Shown: one piece after another, positions 54,680-64,000 of the stretch
Layout: every line of letters begins with the position of its first letter
Position numbering within the stretch: the first letter of the stretch is position 1
Source: Ignavibacteria bacterium
GTDB lineage: Bacteria; Bacteroidota; Ignavibacteria; Kapaibacteriales; Kapaibacteriaceae
Direction: 5' to 3'
Assembly (NCBI GenBank): GCA_016191145.1
Contig: JACPPD010000003.1
Location: 416,778 to 480,777 of the forward strand
DNA length: 64,000 nucleotides
Translations under genes and position numbers: made by a program
Notes under the pieces: generated by a model
What the model was told of the DNA's origin: nothing
The model's input: the letters and a program-made list of their open reading frames with translations, nothing else
Database searches by the model: none

Positions 54680-55453
54680 CTATTTCAATCGGAACCTGAT
54701 CGGAATTCTCAGCCACACCTTAACAGGATTTCCATTCTGAATTGCAGGAGTGCACACGGTTTCCTTTACAGCCTTCTCGGCGGCAGAATTCAAAATCTCG
54801 TTGTCACTATCGAGTATCTTAACCTTTTCTATCTTCCCATCCTTGCCCACTAAGGCGCCGACTAACACCGTTCCTTCGATACCGTTACGGCGGGCCATTT
54901 CCGGATATTTTACCCGACGCCACAGCGCCTCTTCGTCGAACTTCGGGTCCCTCTCGACGGATACAAACTCATCAATGCCCGGATCTTCTTCACGCGCGCT
55001 GATGTTTACGCCTTCGCCAATATTCGATGCAAAATCTAAATCATTACCACCTCCGACTGCAGAAGCCTTGTCTATTTCATCTGTATTTGCAAAATCCTTC
55101 AGGTCTTCTGCCAACAAAGCATCGGGGATTGCAACTGGCGACCCTGCACGCGCAGCCGGGCCGGTTACAGGCGGTATAGGTGTTGGTGGAGGCGGTGGAG
55201 GCGCTTCCTCATTTTGTGAAGGGGGCGGTGGAAGCGCATCTAATGAAACTTTGGTTACGAGTACTTTAACAATCTTCGGACCGGGAAATAACCAGCCTTC
55301 AATCAACGGTCTGAGAAAGCTGTATACAGCCAGAAATAACAAAAGGATTAATGTAACAGAATACGCTCGTCTGGTGTTGCGCTCAATGATGAGCTTGAAT
55401 TCAGAGGGGCCATATCCAGTGGGTGCTGCTAACGCAGTTAACGTCGTGTTCAT
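54680..55453 (-). CDS. tonB: TonB energy transducer
   Basis: A 257-residue protein. One N-terminal membrane span (SVTLILLLFLAVYSFL) is followed by a periplasmic spacer rich in proline (PPPPSQNEEAPPPPPP) and acidic residues. The C-terminal TonB domain has VKYPEMARRNGIEGTVLVGALVGKDGKIEKVKIL and ends VKVWLRIPIRFRL. It couples the proton gradient to outer-membrane receptors. It overlaps the exbD stop by four bases. The receptors themselves are not in the window. Confidence 0.93.
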   Translation of the reverse strand: MNTTLTALAAPTGYGPSEFKLIIERNTRRAYSVTLILLLFLAVYSFLRPLIEGWLFPGPKIVKVLVTKVSLDALPPPPSQNEEAPPPPPPTPIPPVTGPAARAGSPVAIPDALLAEDLKDFANTDEIDKASAVGGGNDLDFASNIGEGVNISAREEDPGIDEFVSVERDPKFDEEALWRRVKYPEMARRNGIEGTVLVGALVGKDGKIEKVKILDSDNEILNSAAEKAVKETVCTPAIQNGNPVKVWLRIPIRFRLK

Positions 55454-56001
55454 AATGCTACAACCTCCTTGTCATCGTCAGGAGTATATGGAGCAACCGT
55501 AAATTTTCGTTTTCGTTCATTGATACCGTCTCGCTTCAATCCTTCGATGATGTATGGCTCGGCGGCATTGAGTTCATCAAGGATTTCGACGACTAACCCG
55601 TATGACGCATTGCCTGAGGCTTTTAGGGTTACAATGCATCTGTTTTTCAACGCAATATTTTGATCAATGACGATCTTTCTCAATTCCTTCATTGTTACCA
55701 GGCTGGGAGCATCGAGACCCATATTTACAAATACCTTACCATCGCTTCGCACGCGAATTGTAAGCAATTCAGACTCGCGAACTTCAATCTGCACATCCAT
55801 CTCGGGAGGCACGCTCATCTCCATAGTCTGAGGAGTAATCATTGATGTAGTGAGCATGAAGAACGTTAACAGCAAGAAGGTAATATCTACCAACGGCGTC
55901 ATATCAAGGCGAAAACCGACCCGTTTCTTGGCCTTTCGTTTTCCAGTTTTACCTCTTCTCGGGGTTTTACTGCCGCCTAATGCTTCACCGCCGCCTGCCA
56001 T
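55450..56001 (-). CDS. exbD: ExbD/TolR-family proton-channel subunit, second copy
   Basis: A 183-residue protein with a basic Gly-rich N-terminus and one span containing the proton-carrying aspartate (RLDMTPLVDITFLLLTFFMLTT). A periplasmic domain follows (VFVNMGLDAPSLVTMKELRKIV). It has an extra basic tail before the final KEVVAL. It sits between the first exbD and tonB. Confidence 0.93.
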   Translation of the reverse strand: MAGGGEALGGSKTPRRGKTGKRKAKKRVGFRLDMTPLVDITFLLLTFFMLTTSMITPQTMEMSVPPEMDVQIEVRESELLTIRVRSDGKVFVNMGLDAPSLVTMKELRKIVIDQNIALKNRCIVTLKASGNASYGLVVEILDELNAAEPYIIEGLKRDGINERKRKFTVAPYTPDDDKEVVAL

Positions 56002-56034
56002 GGTATCTCCGTTCGTTGTTTCTTGCTCAGAGCG

Positions 56035-56553
56035 TTATTGTTTCTTATCGGTTACAAACCGGAATGATGTTGCTCGTCTTTTGCGCATTTCATTGATTGC
56101 CGTCTCAACCCATCGGTATGGCAGTCGTCGGTCGGCGTCAATGGCATACACAGCCCTGGGATTAATGCCGCGTGTATGTTCGATAGCCTTCCCAAGCCAC
56201 AAGCTGTCCGTGATTTTGAACAGCGCCGTACGGTCTGTTGCGTTCGGAAAGTTTAGTGCCATCATTTGCCTGGCAAATTCTGCAACATCCTTTTCGTTGA
56301 TCATGGAGATATAGTAGGCCGTATCGAGTCTGACAGTGTCTATACCGATTTTTATCATCACAAGATCCTTTTCGGGAAGCTTCGATGTGTCGACTTGTGT
56401 TCGGGGACGCTTGATAACAAATTTCTGCTGACTTTCCGCTTCGCTCCTGAATTTCGCCGTGAACATGAAAAACGTCAGGAGCAGAAATGTGATGTCGACG
56501 AGTGGAGTCATGTCCAACACAAAACCAAGCCGTTTTTTCTTAACCTTTGACAT
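56035..56553 (-). CDS. exbD: ExbD/TolR-family proton-channel subunit, first copy
   Basis: A 172-residue paralogue of the next gene. The span is VLDMTPLVDITFLLLTFFMFTAKF with the key Asp. The periplasmic part differs (TYKIDTV-like IGIDTVRLDTAYYISM) and includes IDADRRLPYRWVETAINEMRK, the ExbD C-terminal signature. Two tandem exbD genes after exbB are common in Bacteroidota; the motor needs a dimer, so a heterodimer is possible. Confidence 0.93.
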   Translation of the reverse strand: MSKVKKKRLGFVLDMTPLVDITFLLLTFFMFTAKFRSEAESQQKFVIKRPRTQVDTSKLPEKDLVMIKIGIDTVRLDTAYYISMINEKDVAEFARQMMALNFPNATDRTALFKITDSLWLGKAIEHTRGINPRAVYAIDADRRLPYRWVETAINEMRKRRATSFRFVTDKKQ

Positions 56554-56576
56554 GTGATTTTTTTTTTGTAAAACGG

Positions 56577-57371
56577 TTAACTCTTGGCAGCTACCTTAAT
56601 CTTAAAAGTTTCCATCAGATCGAGAATAGTTTCGTCCATCACGTACACAAAGGTGTCGACCTTCGTTGTAAAGAAGTTGTAGGCTACAATGGAGATGATT
56701 GCGGCAGCTAGTCCGCCGGCAGTGTTGTACAAAGCCTCCGAAATACCGATTGACAGCGATTGTGCTGAAACCGTACCGCCAGCACCGAGCGCACCGAAGG
56801 CACGAATCATTCCAATAGTTGTTCCCAACAGTCCAATCATGGTTGATATGGAGGCAACTGTGGAGAGAATCACCATATTTCGTTCCAGAAGCGGAGTTTC
56901 GAGGTTCATACTTTCATCAATCGATCGTTGGATATCTGAAAGTTTTTGGTCTTGATTTAACGCTGCATCGCGCTGAACTGCCTGGAAGCGCTCAATCGCA
57001 TTCTTAAGAACGTTGGCAAGGCTTCCGTGGTGATCGTCGCATTTTTTAAGGGCTCCGTTAAAATCACCAGCTTCGACTTTCTCAATCACATTCTTGCCTA
57101 ACTCGTGCATGTCGGAAGTACCCTGGGCCTTCTTGATCGATAGGAATCGCTCAACTGTATACGTCAGGGCCATTAAGACACATCCGAGGAGCAAGCCAAC
57201 CAGCGGCCCACCCGTGTAAATCATACCAAGAGCATTTTGTGGATTGTGCATTTCCACAGCTCCGGTTTTGGGGTCGGTGAAGTTACCCGAATTTCCTAAA
57301 ACCAGGTAGAAAAACAGATAGGCTGCCACAAGGCATAAGACAATGATGATTGTATTCGTCCAGTTCTTCAT
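56577..57371 (-). CDS. exbB: ExbB/TolQ/MotA-family proton-channel subunit
   Basis: A 264-residue inner-membrane protein. Three spans are visible: near 7-25, near 50-70 (GPLVGLLLGCVLMALTYTVERF) and a long C-terminal pair (VILSTVASISTMIGLLGTTIGMIRAFGALG and GISEALYNTAGGLAAAIISIVAYNFF). GLLGTVxGM-like and the conserved TAxGL segment line the proton path. It is the first gene of the ton operon. Confidence 0.94.
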   Translation of the reverse strand: MKNWTNTIIIVLCLVAAYLFFYLVLGNSGNFTDPKTGAVEMHNPQNALGMIYTGGPLVGLLLGCVLMALTYTVERFLSIKKAQGTSDMHELGKNVIEKVEAGDFNGALKKCDDHHGSLANVLKNAIERFQAVQRDAALNQDQKLSDIQRSIDESMNLETPLLERNMVILSTVASISTMIGLLGTTIGMIRAFGALGAGGTVSAQSLSIGISEALYNTAGGLAAAIISIVAYNFFTTKVDTFVYVMDETILDLMETFKIKVAAKS

Positions 57372-57419
57372 GAAGTACCTCGTTAAATCACAATTCAGTT
57401 GTTGTTCGTTTCAATTATC

Positions 57420-57785
57420 CTACATTTTCTTAGTATCCGGCAGCAATGCGGCAATCGCCTTCTCCGCCGATTCGTGTATGCTGATGAGTCTGTCGAGCTG
57501 AGTGGTTGTAAAAACCCGTTTTAAGGATTCGTTTAACCCGGAAACCACGATTCGACCGCCAACTCGCGAGAGGGCGGTCTGACCCGCAAGCAGCGTTCCC
57601 AAAAACGATGAATTCACGTATGAAACCTTGCTCATATCAATCATTATGTCGCGTCCGTCGTTCCTAAACTCCAGTAATGCTGCACGAACGGCAGCTGTTT
57701 CTTCACCGCCAACAAACTGGCCCGACAATGTAATCTGCACGATTTGTTCACTCTCAGAAACACTGATTTGCTCGTTCCTGGACAT
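57420..57785 (-). CDS. STAS-domain anti-sigma factor antagonist
   Basis: A 121-residue STAS protein starting at MSRNEQISVSESEQ, where GGGAA precedes the ATG by seven bases; a longer frame adds 23 unlikely residues. The core DIMIDMSKVSYVNSSFLGTLLAGQTAL holds the usual phosphorylatable serine position (VNSS). GGRIVVSGLNESLKRVFTTTQLDRLISIHES completes the fold. It could act in a partner-switching pathway; the kinase partner is not nearby. The gene lies 48 bases before exbB. Confidence 0.85.
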   Translation of the reverse strand: MSRNEQISVSESEQIVQITLSGQFVGGEETAAVRAALLEFRNDGRDIMIDMSKVSYVNSSFLGTLLAGQTALSRVGGRIVVSGLNESLKRVFTTTQLDRLISIHESAEKAIAALLPDTKKM

Positions 57786-57893
57786 ATTCAAATTCCCTTC
57801 CATCCAACCCGCGATCCCAAATCGGACGCCGAAACTACGAAAATTCTGTGGCAAGACGGGGTTGTGATTCGTGTGGTGTTATCACATAATAAT

Positions 57894-58772
57894 CTATCGA
57901 CGTTCGATACAAACAACACGCTGTAAGCCGGATAGATCTGCGACGACCGATGTCGAAAACCCAGAATCCTCGAAGAGTTCTACAACCGACGAGGACTGAT
58001 TATAGCCAACTTCAACCAGGATCATTCCGTTTTTTGAAAGTAGATCATTTGCAACGTCGGCCATCCTCCGATAAAAGTGAAGTCCGTCGCTGTCGTCAGT
58101 TAATGCTCTCAGAGGCTCATACATTTTCACCTCGTCCTCGAGGTTGGTGATTTCAGTTGGCGCTATGTAGGGTGGATTCATTGTGATGAGACCAAACTTG
58201 TTGCCAGGTATCTCTTCTCGGAAATTCATCAACCGAAATTGAATACGACTGCTGAAGCCGTGGCTTTCCGCATTAACTGCTGCCAAGTCCAACGAAGCTT
58301 GGTCATCGTCAATACACAGCCACTGCGTGTTCAATGCGTGGTGTGCAACCGCTATTGGTATGCAGCCACTGCCGGTGCCAACATCAAGGCATTTCAACTC
58401 CGTTGATTCGTATGTCTTGCACCAGCGTATTGCGCGGTCTACCAAAATCTCAGTCTCAGGTCTTGGGATGAGCACACGCCGATCTACACTGAATTTCAAT
58501 CCAAAAAAAAAGGCTTCACCAAGAATGTATTGAAGAGGTTCGCGCTTTACACGCCTCTCAACAAATGATCGAAGCTGGTCGAGCTCATCGCGGAGTAAGG
58601 GGCGGTCGAACTGTGTGTAAAGTGATATTCTCGACACTCCCAATACTGAGCATAGCATCAGTTCAATTGTTAATCTGGGGGAATCGATGTCCTTTGCTTT
58701 AAAGTATTCCACTCCCCACCGAATTATTTCCAATACCGTCCAGATGTGTTCAGACGTCGAGGCTTTGCGCAT
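57894..58772 (-). CDS. prmC: Release factor glutamine methyltransferase
   Basis: A 292-residue SAM-dependent enzyme that methylates the GGQ glutamine of release factors. [10 protein letters not shown] (RPETE 104-108), the SAM loop [11 protein letters not shown] (130-140) and the catalytic NPPY (199-202) are all present. The start used overlaps the end of carB by 23 bases; a longer frame begins 12 codons further inside carB. Confidence 0.94.
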   Translation of the reverse strand: MRKASTSEHIWTVLEIIRWGVEYFKAKDIDSPRLTIELMLCSVLGVSRISLYTQFDRPLLRDELDQLRSFVERRVKREPLQYILGEAFFFGLKFSVDRRVLIPRPETEILVDRAIRWCKTYESTELKCLDVGTGSGCIPIAVAHHALNTQWLCIDDDQASLDLAAVNAESHGFSSRIQFRLMNFREEIPGNKFGLITMNPPYIAPTEITNLEDEVKMYEPLRALTDDSDGLHFYRRMADVANDLLSKNGMILVEVGYNQSSSVVELFEDSGFSTSVVADLSGLQRVVCIERR

Positions 58773-61700
58773 AATGATCTTGCAGAGACGTCGACGAAAA
58801 TTGCTCACTCCGCAAAGCCTTTATCCCAGACAGCGATGCTTCGGCGGCTTCCAGTGTGGTAAAGAATGGCACCTTATACTTCATTGCTGTTCGGCCCATG
58901 ATGGCTTCGTCGTACCTTGCACTTTCACCAAGTGGAGTGTTAATCACCAACTGAACCTGTCCGTCGGCAATTTGATCGATGATGCTGGGACGTCCTTCAT
59001 AATGTTTTAAAACTTTTGCTGCTTCGATGCTATGGTGTTTTAAAAATTCAGCCGTCCCACTCGTGGCAACAATTTCAAATCCAAGATCTACATAGCCCCT
59101 TGCAATATCGGCAGCATGCTGATTCTTATCGTGAGTGCTGAGCGATATAAATACATTTCCTGAAAGGGGCAGTGTATTACCTGCTGAAATGTGCGACTTC
59201 ACGATGGCTCTGCCAAAGGTGGAATCCATACCCATGACTTCGCCTGTAGATCGCATCTCGGGACCAAGAAAAACGCTTGCCTTAGGGAATTTGGTAAAAG
59301 GGAAAACCGACTCTTTGATAGCAACCCTCTTCATCGATGTGTTGAAATTCCGGATGTTCATCGTTGAAAGTTTCTCGCCCAACTGCACACGGGTTGCAAT
59401 CTGAGCAAGCTTTGTTCCTGTTGCCTTCGAAACAAATGGCACAGTTCGCGAGGCACGTGGGTTTACTTCCAACACATAGACAAATCCATTTTGAACTGCA
59501 AACTGAATATTCAGCAGCCCAATAACGTGCAGCGCCCTGGCCAGCTTTACAGTATAGCTGACCATCGTCTCAATCACACTATCTGATGCGTTATAAGGGG
59601 GCAGAACACACGATGAATCGCCGGAATGCACTCCCGCCTCTTCGATGTGCTGCATGATGCCCCCAATGAGCGTTGTTTCACCGTCCGAAACTGCGTCGAC
59701 GTCAAACTCAATAGCATGCTCAAGAAAATGATCAATTAATATATGACGAGACCGATCCTGAGCCAGCGCCTGTTCAGTGTATGACCGCAAAGATTCTTCA
59801 CGATAACAAATCTGCATGGCTCTGCCGCCCAACACGTACGAAGGCCGAACCAATACAGGGTATCCTATCCGGTCGGCGGCGGCGATGGCGTCTTCGACGT
59901 TCAGAGCAGTACCCCAGGATGGGCAGGGAATGCCAAGCTGTCCGATAAGGTCTCCAAATCTCTTTCTGTCTTCTGCAAGGTCTATCCCATCGGGCGACGT
60001 ACCAAGAAGCCTCACACCTGCATCGGCAATCCGCTGCGCCAGCTTCAGAGGTGTCTGCCCTCCGAACGTAACTATCACGCCCTCCGGCTGCTCCACATCA
60101 ATTACATTCATCACGTCTTCGAATGTGAGCGGTTCGAAATATAATTTGCTTGTTGTATCGTAATCTGTCGAAACTGTTTCGGGGTTACAGTTGATCATGA
60201 TTGCTTCGTAGCCGAGCGCCTTAATGGCGAAGACACCCTGGACACAGCAGTAGTCAAATTCAATACCCTGACCAATCCTGTTGGGTCCGCTTCCCAGAAT
60301 AATCACTTTCTTGGCAGGGCTCGACGATGCTTCGGTTTCCGACGAATAGGTTGAATAGTGATATGGCGTTTCAGATTCAAATTCTGCAGCACATGTATCA
60401 ACGGTCTTGTAATCGGGAACAATGCCAAGCTCCTTGCGCCGCGCCCTCACCGCAGATTCTGTATCGTTATACAACAGCGCAATCTGAACATCGCTGAATC
60501 CATAGGTCTTCAGTTTCAGCATGCGGCCGTGTCCTACATCGGACAACATCTTGCCGTCATCGCTTTCTGCAATGCATTCAGATGCATATTCAACAATATC
60601 CCTGCATTGCTCTATGAACCACGGATCGTACCTGGTAAGTTGGTGTATGTCGCTCGTGGAAAGACCATACCGCAGCGCATCGCAGAGATCGTAAATAGAG
60701 TTAGCAGTTCTAACACGCAGGGTAGATCGCAAGGGCACGAGGTCGGCCTCCGATGGAATCTCAAGGTTCCGATATTCAGGTTTGTCGAACCCGAATCCAT
60801 ACCTTCCCTGCTCCATCGACCGCAGGGCTTTCTGAAGCGCTTCCTTGTACGTCCTTCCAAAAGCCATACCCTCGCCCACTGACTTCATCTGAACGCCGAG
60901 TGTGTTGTCGGACTCTTTAAATTTTTCAAAATCCCATCTGGGAACTTTTACAACCACGTAATCGATGGATGGTTCAAAGCACGCTGGCGTCTTCTTTGTA
61001 ATATCGTTTACAATCTCGTCGAGTGTATAACCAACGGCCAGCTTCGCTGCAATCTTAGCGATTGGGAATCCTGTGGCTTTCGATGCAAGAGCAGAACTTC
61101 TGGAAACTCTTGGGTTCATTTCAATCACAACGATTCGACCGTTTGCAGGATTGATTGCAAACTGAATATTCGATCCGCCAGTTTCGACTCCAATCTCTCG
61201 GATAATTTTCAGAGCTGCATCGCGCATTCGCTGATACTCCCTATCCGTAAGCGTCTGTGCCGGGGCAACAGTTATGGAGTCGCCGGTGTGCACACCCATG
61301 GGATCGACGTTTTCGATGGAGCAGACGATAACAACGTTGTCCTTTGTGTCGCGCATTACTTCAAGTTCAAACTCTTTCCATCCTATAACGCTTTCTTCTA
61401 CCAGCGCACGACCTATAGGACTAGCAACCAAGCCAGACCGGAGCAGTTCCTTGAATTCTTCGATATTGTATGCAATGCCCCCTCCAGTTCCTCCGAGAGT
61501 GTACGATGGGCGAATGATTGTAGGAAAGCCCACATGCTCAATCATTGCCAGGCCCCCCTCTTCGTCGTGCACGAATCCGCCTCGAGGCATTTCCAATCCA
61601 ATCCGCTGCATGGCTTCCATGAACAGCTCTCTGTCCTCTGCCATTTGAATCGATTCAATCTGAGAGCCGATCAACTGCACGTTATACTTGTTTAGAATGC

Positions 61701-62016
61701 CGCGTTCGTGTAGTGCAACGGTAACATTCAGGGCAACCTGTCCGCCCATGGTTGGAAGGATTGCTTCGGGACGCTCCTTGACGATAACGTGTTCGATGTA
61801 TTCCGGCGTAATAGGCTCGATGTAGGTAGCATCGGCAACGTCGGGATCAGTCATGATGGTCGCCGGATTTGAGTTGACAAGAACAACACGGAACCCCTCT
61901 TGCCTGAGCACTCTACAGGCTTGTGTTCCCGAGTAATCGAATTCACAAGCCTGACCAATTATGATCGGCCCAGAGCCTATCACAAGGATTGTGTGTATGT
62001 CAGTTCTGCGCGGCAT
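58750..62016 (-). CDS. carB: Carbamoyl-phosphate synthase large subunit
   Basis: A 1088-residue enzyme with two ATP-grasp halves (each starting [18 protein letters not shown] and [17 protein letters not shown]). The oligomerisation region lies between them and a C-terminal MGS-like regulatory domain begins about [20 protein letters not shown]. It makes carbamoyl phosphate for pyrimidine and arginine synthesis with the small subunit CarA, which is not in the window. It is 15 bases after pyrB, forming a pyrimidine operon. Confidence 0.97.
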   Translation of the reverse strand: MPRRTDIHTILVIGSGPIIIGQACEFDYSGTQACRVLRQEGFRVVLVNSNPATIMTDPDVADATYIEPITPEYIEHVIVKERPEAILPTMGGQVALNVTVALHERGILNKYNVQLIGSQIESIQMAEDRELFMEAMQRIGLEMPRGGFVHDEEGGLAMIEHVGFPTIIRPSYTLGGTGGGIAYNIEEFKELLRSGLVASPIGRALVEESVIGWKEFELEVMRDTKDNVVIVCSIENVDPMGVHTGDSITVAPAQTLTDREYQRMRDAALKIIREIGVETGGSNIQFAINPANGRIVVIEMNPRVSRSSALASKATGFPIAKIAAKLAVGYTLDEIVNDITKKTPACFEPSIDYVVVKVPRWDFEKFKESDNTLGVQMKSVGEGMAFGRTYKEALQKALRSMEQGRYGFGFDKPEYRNLEIPSEADLVPLRSTLRVRTANSIYDLCDALRYGLSTSDIHQLTRYDPWFIEQCRDIVEYASECIAESDDGKMLSDVGHGRMLKLKTYGFSDVQIALLYNDTESAVRARRKELGIVPDYKTVDTCAAEFESETPYHYSTYSSETEASSSPAKKVIILGSGPNRIGQGIEFDYCCVQGVFAIKALGYEAIMINCNPETVSTDYDTTSKLYFEPLTFEDVMNVIDVEQPEGVIVTFGGQTPLKLAQRIADAGVRLLGTSPDGIDLAEDRKRFGDLIGQLGIPCPSWGTALNVEDAIAAADRIGYPVLVRPSYVLGGRAMQICYREESLRSYTEQALAQDRSRHILIDHFLEHAIEFDVDAVSDGETTLIGGIMQHIEEAGVHSGDSSCVLPPYNASDSVIETMVSYTVKLARALHVIGLLNIQFAVQNGFVYVLEVNPRASRTVPFVSKATGTKLAQIATRVQLGEKLSTMNIRNFNTSMKRVAIKESVFPFTKFPKASVFLGPEMRSTGEVMGMDSTFGRAIVKSHISAGNTLPLSGNVFISLSTHDKNQHAADIARGYVDLGFEIVATSGTAEFLKHHSIEAAKVLKHYEGRPSIIDQIADGQVQLVINTPLGESARYDEAIMGRTAMKYKVPFFTTLEAAEASLSGIKALRSEQFSSTSLQDHYAQSLDV

Positions 62017-62031
62017 TACACGAAGTAATTG

Positions 62032-62946
62032 TCATTGCATCGGACCTAGGACGCGCTGCAGCACAGCCATGCGAACTGCAACGCCATGTGTGACTTGTCT
62101 GTTTATGAGAGAATTATCGGAATCAACAACGGCCTGGTCGAGTTCAGTTCCGATGTTCACCGGACCCGGATGGATAACTGCAAGGTCAGGATACCGTTTC
62201 AACCGATCGATATTTAAAGCATAATCCTTAGCGTATTCCAACGGATTTGGAAATGCCTCAGCAGCAATTCTCTCGCGTTGTATGCGTAGCATGCTCATCA
62301 CGTCGGCCCACTCCATTGCGTCGTCGATTGAGTCAAACCGCTGCATTGTCGCAAATATGTCGTTGGCCTCGTTGGGAAAAAAGTGATACGGCGCACACAG
62401 CCCAAATTCAGCGCCCAACCTCGCACATACATCAACCTGAGAGCGTGCAACGCGCGAATGTTCGACGTCGCCAACCAGACATATTTTTATTCCTCGCAAA
62501 CTGCCGAATCGTTCAAGCAATGCCGAAGCATCCAGCAAGCCTTGCGTTGGATGGCTTGTTCGTCCCTCACCTGCGTTGATAACGGGTGTGTGAAGCAAGG
62601 ATGCTGCATAAGCAACAGCGCCATCGCGAGAGTGCCGCACTACCGTAGCATCGAAACGCATTGCATCTAGCGTAGCAAGGGTGTTCTCGTACGACTCACC
62701 TTTTTCGAGGCTGCTGCCTTCTGGTTGAAAAACGATTGTGGTGGCGCCAAGACGCTGAGCAGCGAGCTGAAACGAAAGTCGTGTACGAGTGGAAGGTTCA
62801 AAAAAGGCGACGACGATGTGTCGGTGTGCCAGCGACTGAGCGGCAGGTTCGCCAGCATCGAGAGTGGAAACGAAGGAACGAGTCTCATTGAGAATTTCAA
62901 ATAGGTCTTCGTTGGATAATTCCGCCGTCGACACAAGTTGACTCAT
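62032..62946 (-). CDS. pyrB: Aspartate carbamoyltransferase catalytic subunit
   Basis: A 304-residue enzyme condensing carbamoyl phosphate and aspartate. The carbamoyl-phosphate loop is FFEPSTRTRLSFQLAAQRLG. VRHSRDGA and NAGEGRTSHPTQGLLDA are further signatures, and the end includes HPGPVN. ATG at 62946 or 62952 or GTG at 62958 could start it. The regulatory subunit gene pyrI is not adjacent. It leads the pyrB-carB unit. Confidence 0.95.
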   Translation of the reverse strand: MSQLVSTAELSNEDLFEILNETRSFVSTLDAGEPAAQSLAHRHIVVAFFEPSTRTRLSFQLAAQRLGATTIVFQPEGSSLEKGESYENTLATLDAMRFDATVVRHSRDGAVAYAASLLHTPVINAGEGRTSHPTQGLLDASALLERFGSLRGIKICLVGDVEHSRVARSQVDVCARLGAEFGLCAPYHFFPNEANDIFATMQRFDSIDDAMEWADVMSMLRIQRERIAAEAFPNPLEYAKDYALNIDRLKRYPDLAVIHPGPVNIGTELDQAVVDSDNSLINRQVTHGVAVRMAVLQRVLGPMQ

Positions 62947-62995
62947 TTCCATCTTCACAAAATTACTTCATCATTTCGGATGTTGAGACTACATG

Positions 62996-63023
62996 AAAAA
63001 AAAGCCCGCTGATGGCGGGCTTT
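62996..63023 (-). terminator. Intrinsic terminator of the HU gene
   Basis: Stem AAAGCCCGC / GCGGGCTTT (9 pairs) with loop CATCA on the minus strand, followed by a run of about eight T. It lies 16 bases past the HU stop codon and before pyrB. Confidence 0.9.
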
Positions 63024-63038
63024 CGATCAACGCAACCG

Positions 63039-63377
63039 TCACTTCTTCTTCTTCTTTGCTGCAGCCTTCTTCACTGCAGGTTTCTTTGCAGTTACTTTCT
63101 TCTCTCCGTTAACGATTGCCTTCAGCTCACTACCGGCAGAAAACTTAGCCACCTTGCGAGCTGAAATCTTGATCGGCTTGTTGGTAGCTGGATTGCGGCC
63201 CATGCGAGCAGCGCGCTTACCAACGTTGAACGTACCGAAACCAATAAGCGCGACGCTATTGCCTTTAGACATCTCGCCCTTGATCGCCATGATCGTAGCA
63301 TTCAGTGCTGAGTCCGCCTGAGTTTTACTGAGGTTGGCTCCTGAAGCAATGGCTTCGATCAGTTCAGCCTTGTTCAT
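63039..63377 (-). CDS. HU-family histone-like DNA-binding protein with basic tail
   Basis: A 112-residue nucleoid protein. The first 90 residues are the HU/IHF fold (MNKAELIEAIASGANLSKTQADSAL; ALIGFGTFNVGKRAARMGRNPATNKPIKI, the beta-arm). The last 22 residues form a Lys/Ala-rich tail (KKVTAKKPAVKKAAAKKKKK). I use the ATG with GGAG seven bases upstream; a TTG two codons earlier is less likely. Monocistronic with its own terminator; the upstream gap of 110 bases should hold its promoter. Confidence 0.95.
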   Translation of the reverse strand: MNKAELIEAIASGANLSKTQADSALNATIMAIKGEMSKGNSVALIGFGTFNVGKRAARMGRNPATNKPIKISARKVAKFSAGSELKAIVNGEKKVTAKKPAVKKAAAKKKKK

Positions 63378-63487
63378 TGACAACTCCGTTGAAAGTGTAT
63401 AAAAAAGATTGTTCGAAGCGAAAATATCCAGTGTTTATAGGGGTTCGCAAGGGGTACTTATCCACAATGACCCATTTAATAGGGTTT

Positions 63488-63970
63488 TCAGAGGAAAGCA
63501 AGCATCGCAATATTGAAAGCAGGGAACAACACTGCTAACGTCAGGATTGTAAATACCGATGCAAGCATGTCGTCGGCAACAACGCTCCAACCCTCAGTAC
63601 GATCGTTGATTTTGTTGATTGGATATGGCTTTACCACGTCGTACACTCTGAAGATTAACACACTCGACGCCCACCATCCGGGACCGAAATAGGCATACGG
63701 CGTTGCAAGGATCAGTGCCATCCCCGCAGCTTCGTCGATAACCACACTTTTAGGATCTGTGCCGAGTTGGGGCTGAACCTTTGGAATGCTCCACAAACCC
63801 AACAACAGAAAAATGACGGATGCAGCAACGTAAACATATTGAGCAACAACACTGTTGGTTGTAAATAATGCCGGCACTGCAACAATTGCGCTGCACCATG
63901 TTCCGGGCATGATGGGCAGCTTGCCAATACCAAAAAGTGTAGCCAACATGCGGGCAAATGAATTTGACAT
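63488..63970 (-). CDS. pgpA: Phosphatidylglycerophosphatase A
   Basis: A 160-residue membrane enzyme that removes phosphate from phosphatidylglycerophosphate. LFGIGKLPIMPGTWCSAI, VIDEAAGM and the end-of-loop FRVYDVVKPYPINKINDRTEGWSVVADDMLAS (DD metal/phosphate site) are diagnostic PgpA motifs. Three or four membrane spans. GGGAA lies immediately upstream of the ATG. The window ends 30 bases beyond its start codon, so its operon context is unseen. Confidence 0.95.
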   Translation of the reverse strand: MSNSFARMLATLFGIGKLPIMPGTWCSAIVAVPALFTTNSVVAQYVYVAASVIFLLLGLWSIPKVQPQLGTDPKSVVIDEAAGMALILATPYAYFGPGWWASSVLIFRVYDVVKPYPINKINDRTEGWSVVADDMLASVFTILTLAVLFPAFNIAMLAFL

Positions 63971-64000
63971 GGTTCCCTGGTGAGTTACTTGATCAATCGT

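Noticed and set aside
63459-63467. Perfect DnaA box (TTATCCACA) upstream of the HU gene
   Set aside because: A single nine-base match is expected about once by chance in a window this size, and no cluster, AT-rich unwinding region or dnaA/dnaN genes are near.

Overview
The window is a compact chromosomal segment of a Gram-negative bacterium. It encodes an ExbB/ExbD/TonB system, an outer-membrane porin, lipoproteins and a large surface protein ending in a likely beta-barrel. A Bacteroidota-style Crp/Fnr regulator, the bacillithiol enzyme BshA, a two-part GlcD/GlcF-like fusion and a tmRNA tag that aligns best with the Chlorobium type (remembered, not searched) all point to the Bacteroidota/Chlorobiota (FCB) group, perhaps an Ignavibacteria- or Kapabacteria-like lineage. 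No rRNA lies in the window, so the placement is an inference.

Layout. 1-4.4 kb is accessory and repeat-rich: a Crp/Fnr regulator, a GC-rich tandem repeat, a porin, two decayed genes side by side (VOC/glyoxalase and DUF1801), a dispersed palindrome and tmRNA with its terminator. 4.4-9.8 kb holds ispH-cmk, an ECF sigma factor with two membrane-protein neighbours, and a PhnC/PhnE-type ABC transporter without a binding protein. 9.8-17.4 kb holds dnaE, a second ECF sigma module with a Spy/CpxP-like protein, a MATE exporter and a glycosyltransferase. 17.4-18.8 kb is a 1.3 kb composite tandem-repeat array between convergent genes. 18.8-26.3 kb holds an FAD/Fe-S oxidoreductase translationally coupled to an acyl-CoA carboxylase beta subunit, then secG, a TPR protein, a TraB/GumN protein and a protein with a TonB C-terminal-like domain.

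26.3-32.6 kb is a five-gene peptide importer of the YejABEF type, with ATG/TGA overlaps and the ATPase split into two genes. 32.6-41.6 kb holds single metabolic genes (flavin reductase-like protein, biotin carrier, 5-formyl-THF cyclo-ligase, EamA exporter, M20 dipeptidase, BshA, YigZ) and a two-gene pair of a membrane-anchored cyclic-nucleotide-binding-like protein plus a metallo-beta-lactamase-fold hydrolase. 41.7-62.9 kb is almost entirely minus-strand: a peptidase/beta-propeller/barrel protein, the phospholipid and fatty-acid cluster yceD-rpmF-plsX-fabH-fabD-fabG-acpP-fabF-rnc, a ton operon (exbB-exbD-exbD-tonB-small membrane protein-PstS-like-TPR), a STAS protein, prmC, carB and pyrB. The window ends with a histone-like HU gene, its terminator, and pgpA.

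Most genes are housekeeping. The points that deserve attention are the repeat families, the two adjacent pseudogenes, the unusual tmRNA tag, the cNMP-sensor/hydrolase pair, and the Yej-type importer. I do not see a clearly new defence or biosynthetic system.
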